Made by a program: the position numbers and the translations under genes. A DNA stretch of 64,000 nt from a virus: the IMG/VR virus record IMGVR_UViG_3300030616_000017, positions 62,001 through 126,000 of that record, one strand, 5' to 3'. This document shows, in pieces, positions 63,833 through 64,000 of this stretch. Below the pieces are notes generated by a model. The model searched no databases and was not told where the DNA came from. It saw only the letters and a program-made list of their open reading frames with translations. Within the stretch, counting starts at the first letter, position 1, and each line of letters begins with the position of its first letter.

Positions 63833-64000
63833 ATGGCAGAAACATTTATTCCATGTGACAAATGTAATAGTGGATACATTTATGACGAAAAGACAGACAG
63901 TGCTGTAAAATGTGAATGTTTGAAAGAATTTCAAAGAAAAAGAAAACTAGAAATTACACTTAATAAAGCTTCAATTCCATATGACTACATTAAAGACTAC
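63833..64000 (+). CDS. DnaC-like helicase loader, 3' truncated by the window
   Basis: 56 codons in the window. MAETFIPCDKCNSGYIYDEKTDSAVKCECLKEFQRKRKLEI has a Cys cluster (CxxC...CxC) as in N-termini of DnaC/DnaI-type AAA+ loaders, followed by ASIPYDYIKDY, similar to the IP..Y that precedes their ATPase domain. The Walker motifs lie outside the window. Confidence 0.55.
   Translation, partial: MAETFIPCDKCNSGYIYDEKTDSAVKCECLKEFQRKRKLEITLNKASIPYDYIKDY

Noticed and set aside
1-64000. CRISPR arrays, insertion sequences, integrase or attachment sites
   Set aside because: No regularly spaced repeats, transposase, terminal inverted repeats or recombinase gene were seen in either strand.

Overview
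The window is a contiguous piece of a large, AT-rich, lytic-type tailed-phage genome. The evidence is a complete phage replication set, a large terminase subunit, dense non-host-like gene packing with ATGA and TAATG overlaps, many small orphan genes, and 19 tRNA genes. The host cannot be named from the sequence. Lytic enzymes (SLT-type and M23-type), an exported beta-barrel-like protein and several signal peptides point to a diderm bacterium. No integrase, lysogeny module or CRISPR array is seen.

Layout. (1) Positions 1-18039 are all on the minus strand. Read in transcription order they run: sliding-clamp-like protein, small genes, Mre11-like phosphoesterase, FEN-type 5' nuclease, SNF2-type helicase, uracil-DNA glycosylase, QueD, QueE, pyrimidine-dimer glycosylase-like protein, FolE, dCTP deaminase/dUTPase-like protein, YhhQ transporter, a DpdA-like base-exchange enzyme, a P-loop kinase, QueC, family A DNA polymerase, a small gene, a sigma-like factor and a NeuB-like synthase. 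QueC/D/E, FolE, the transporter and DpdA form a 7-deazaguanine (preQ0) DNA-modification pathway. (2) A divergent promoter region near 18040-18150 separates these from a plus-strand replication, recombination and nucleotide block (18151-29827): AEP-type primase, SSB-like protein, RecU-like resolvase, zinc-ribbon/sigma-like protein, HNH protein, RecA, MazG, class II ribonucleotide reductase and a uracil/xanthine permease. (3) 29874-38056 is an RNA region with 19 tRNAs. It also holds a 105-nt tmRNA-like RNA, three tandem structured elements, a 145-nt multi-hairpin RNA, a TerD-domain protein, an RNA ligase, a muramidase and a phosphoesterase. (4) 38085-60948 is plus-strand accessory DNA: Rad50-like ATPase, dNMP kinase, STAS protein, M23 peptidase, J-domain protein, a second RNA ligase, outer-membrane-like protein, polynucleotide kinase/phosphatase, nucleotidyltransferase, exonuclease, a second AEP-like protein and many orphans. 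It includes a 121-nt tRNA-like RNA at 54710-54830. (5) 60992-64000 starts the packaging region: TerL, an HU/IHF-like protein and a DnaC-like protein cut by the window edge.

Regulation visible in the sequence. At least seventeen promoters have a -35 box (TTGAAA or TTTACT type), a spacer of 17 bases (16 in one) and a -10 box of mostly TATATT. Several sit so close to ATG that the mRNA should be leaderless. A second recurring motif, ACTAATATAAA, lies upstream of terL, tRNAs and other genes and may be a late promoter served by a phage sigma factor.

Most unusual content: the minimal tmRNA-like RNA with a G3-U70 pair; the 145-nt RNA whose terminal hairpin reproduces the tRNA-Lys(UUU) anticodon loop in a genome that also carries Pnkp and two RNA ligases; the three-element structured leader before the TerD-domain gene; and several architecturally abnormal tRNAs.
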